DNA of 64,000 nucleotides from Sternotherus odoratus (taxonomy: Eukaryota > Chordata > Testudines > Kinosternidae), in contig JAVMKO010000043.1 in NCBI GenBank assembly GCA_032164245.1, forward strand, positions 248,001-312,000, written 5' to 3'. Position numbers and translations under genes: made by a program. Below, in pieces: positions 63,623-64,000 of this stretch. Within the stretch, counting starts at the first letter, position 1. Every line of letters begins with the position of its first letter. Below the pieces are notes generated by a model. That model was given only the letters and a program-made list of their open reading frames with translations, was not told the origin of the DNA and ran no database searches.

Positions 63623-64000
63623 GGCGGGGGCAGGCAGCACCTGTGGGAGAAGGAAGAAGGGGGGCAGGGGCGACCCACACACGGGGGGGGGGGGCAGAGC
63701 TGTGTGGCAGGGAAGCCACTTCCAGGGCTGCACATGACACCCCCCCCCCGTCTCCCCCTTGCTGGGGGGAGGGGCTGGGACACCCCATGGGTGCTCGGGG
63801 GAGATCCCAACGCCCCAGAGCCCCCCCATTCGACCCCTGCCCCCTGCAGGGGGGGCTGATCCCCCCCTGCCGCGCGGGCTATAACCTGCAGGCTCCACCC
63901 CCCAGGTGCGGCCAGGTGTATGCTGGGATGCCCCCCCCCCCCGTCGGAGCAGTTGTGGGGAATTGGAGGCTCGTTCACTTCCTGTCCCAAACAGCGGCTG
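63623..64000 (-). other. Semaphorin 5' flank
   Basis: Sequence upstream of the chosen ATG. A pyrimidine-type tract and AG (cttctcccacag on the minus strand at about 63,643-63,653) precede the ATG, so an upstream non-coding exon is likely. No TATA box recognised. Confidence 0.4.

Overview
The window is vertebrate nuclear DNA, most likely from a turtle, and from a very GC-rich, microchromosome-like region. The reasons are the spliced vertebrate genes, interspersed repeats that I recognise from chelonian genomes (a hAT-like element at about 43,010-43,510, a repeat containing the 'gtgcctcagtttccc' word at about 48,725-48,850, MIR-like SINEs in HCFC1 intron 1), and the dense GC-rich minisatellites in almost every intron. 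Species assignment is inference.

The window is three contigs joined by two runs of exactly 200 N (15,961-16,160 and 41,600-41,799). Contig A (1-15,960) holds the first eleven coding exons of HCFC1 on the minus strand, a promoter region packed with YY1-like and NRF1-like motifs, TMEM187 on the plus strand and the last two exons of IRAK1 on the minus strand. This is the HCFC1-TMEM187-IRAK1 order known from human Xq28. Contig B (16,161-41,599) holds a second, near-identical HCFC1 in the opposite orientation, from its promoter to the C-terminal fibronectin-III exons. Contig C (41,800-64,000) holds the first coding exon of SLC6A8 (creatine transporter, minus), an unrecognised possible plus-strand gene, and a complete class-3 semaphorin closest to SEMA3F (minus). 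The two HCFC1 copies differ by whole minisatellite units and by one-base indels in homopolymers. I read contig B as the other haplotype, misjoined and flipped, rather than a proven biological duplication.

Two things stand out. First, several introns contain tandem arrays in which each unit is a copy of the end of the upstream exon plus its 5' splice site: HCFC1 introns 6, 19, 20 and 22, semaphorin intron 14, and in weaker form SLC6A8 intron 1. These genes therefore carry from about 4 to 24 decoy donors directly downstream of the true one. Second, the HCF-1 proteolytic repeat region in exon 17 has about 21 intact and 7 decayed repeats, against roughly eight in human HCF-1. HCF-1 is a chromatin co-regulator matured by O-GlcNAc transferase cleavage in these repeats, so the change could alter its processing.

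Functionally the genes are a conserved neighbourhood rather than a pathway: a transcription co-regulator, a small membrane protein, an innate-immunity kinase, a creatine transporter and a guidance ligand. Most very long open reading frames here are artefacts of GC-rich tandem repeats.
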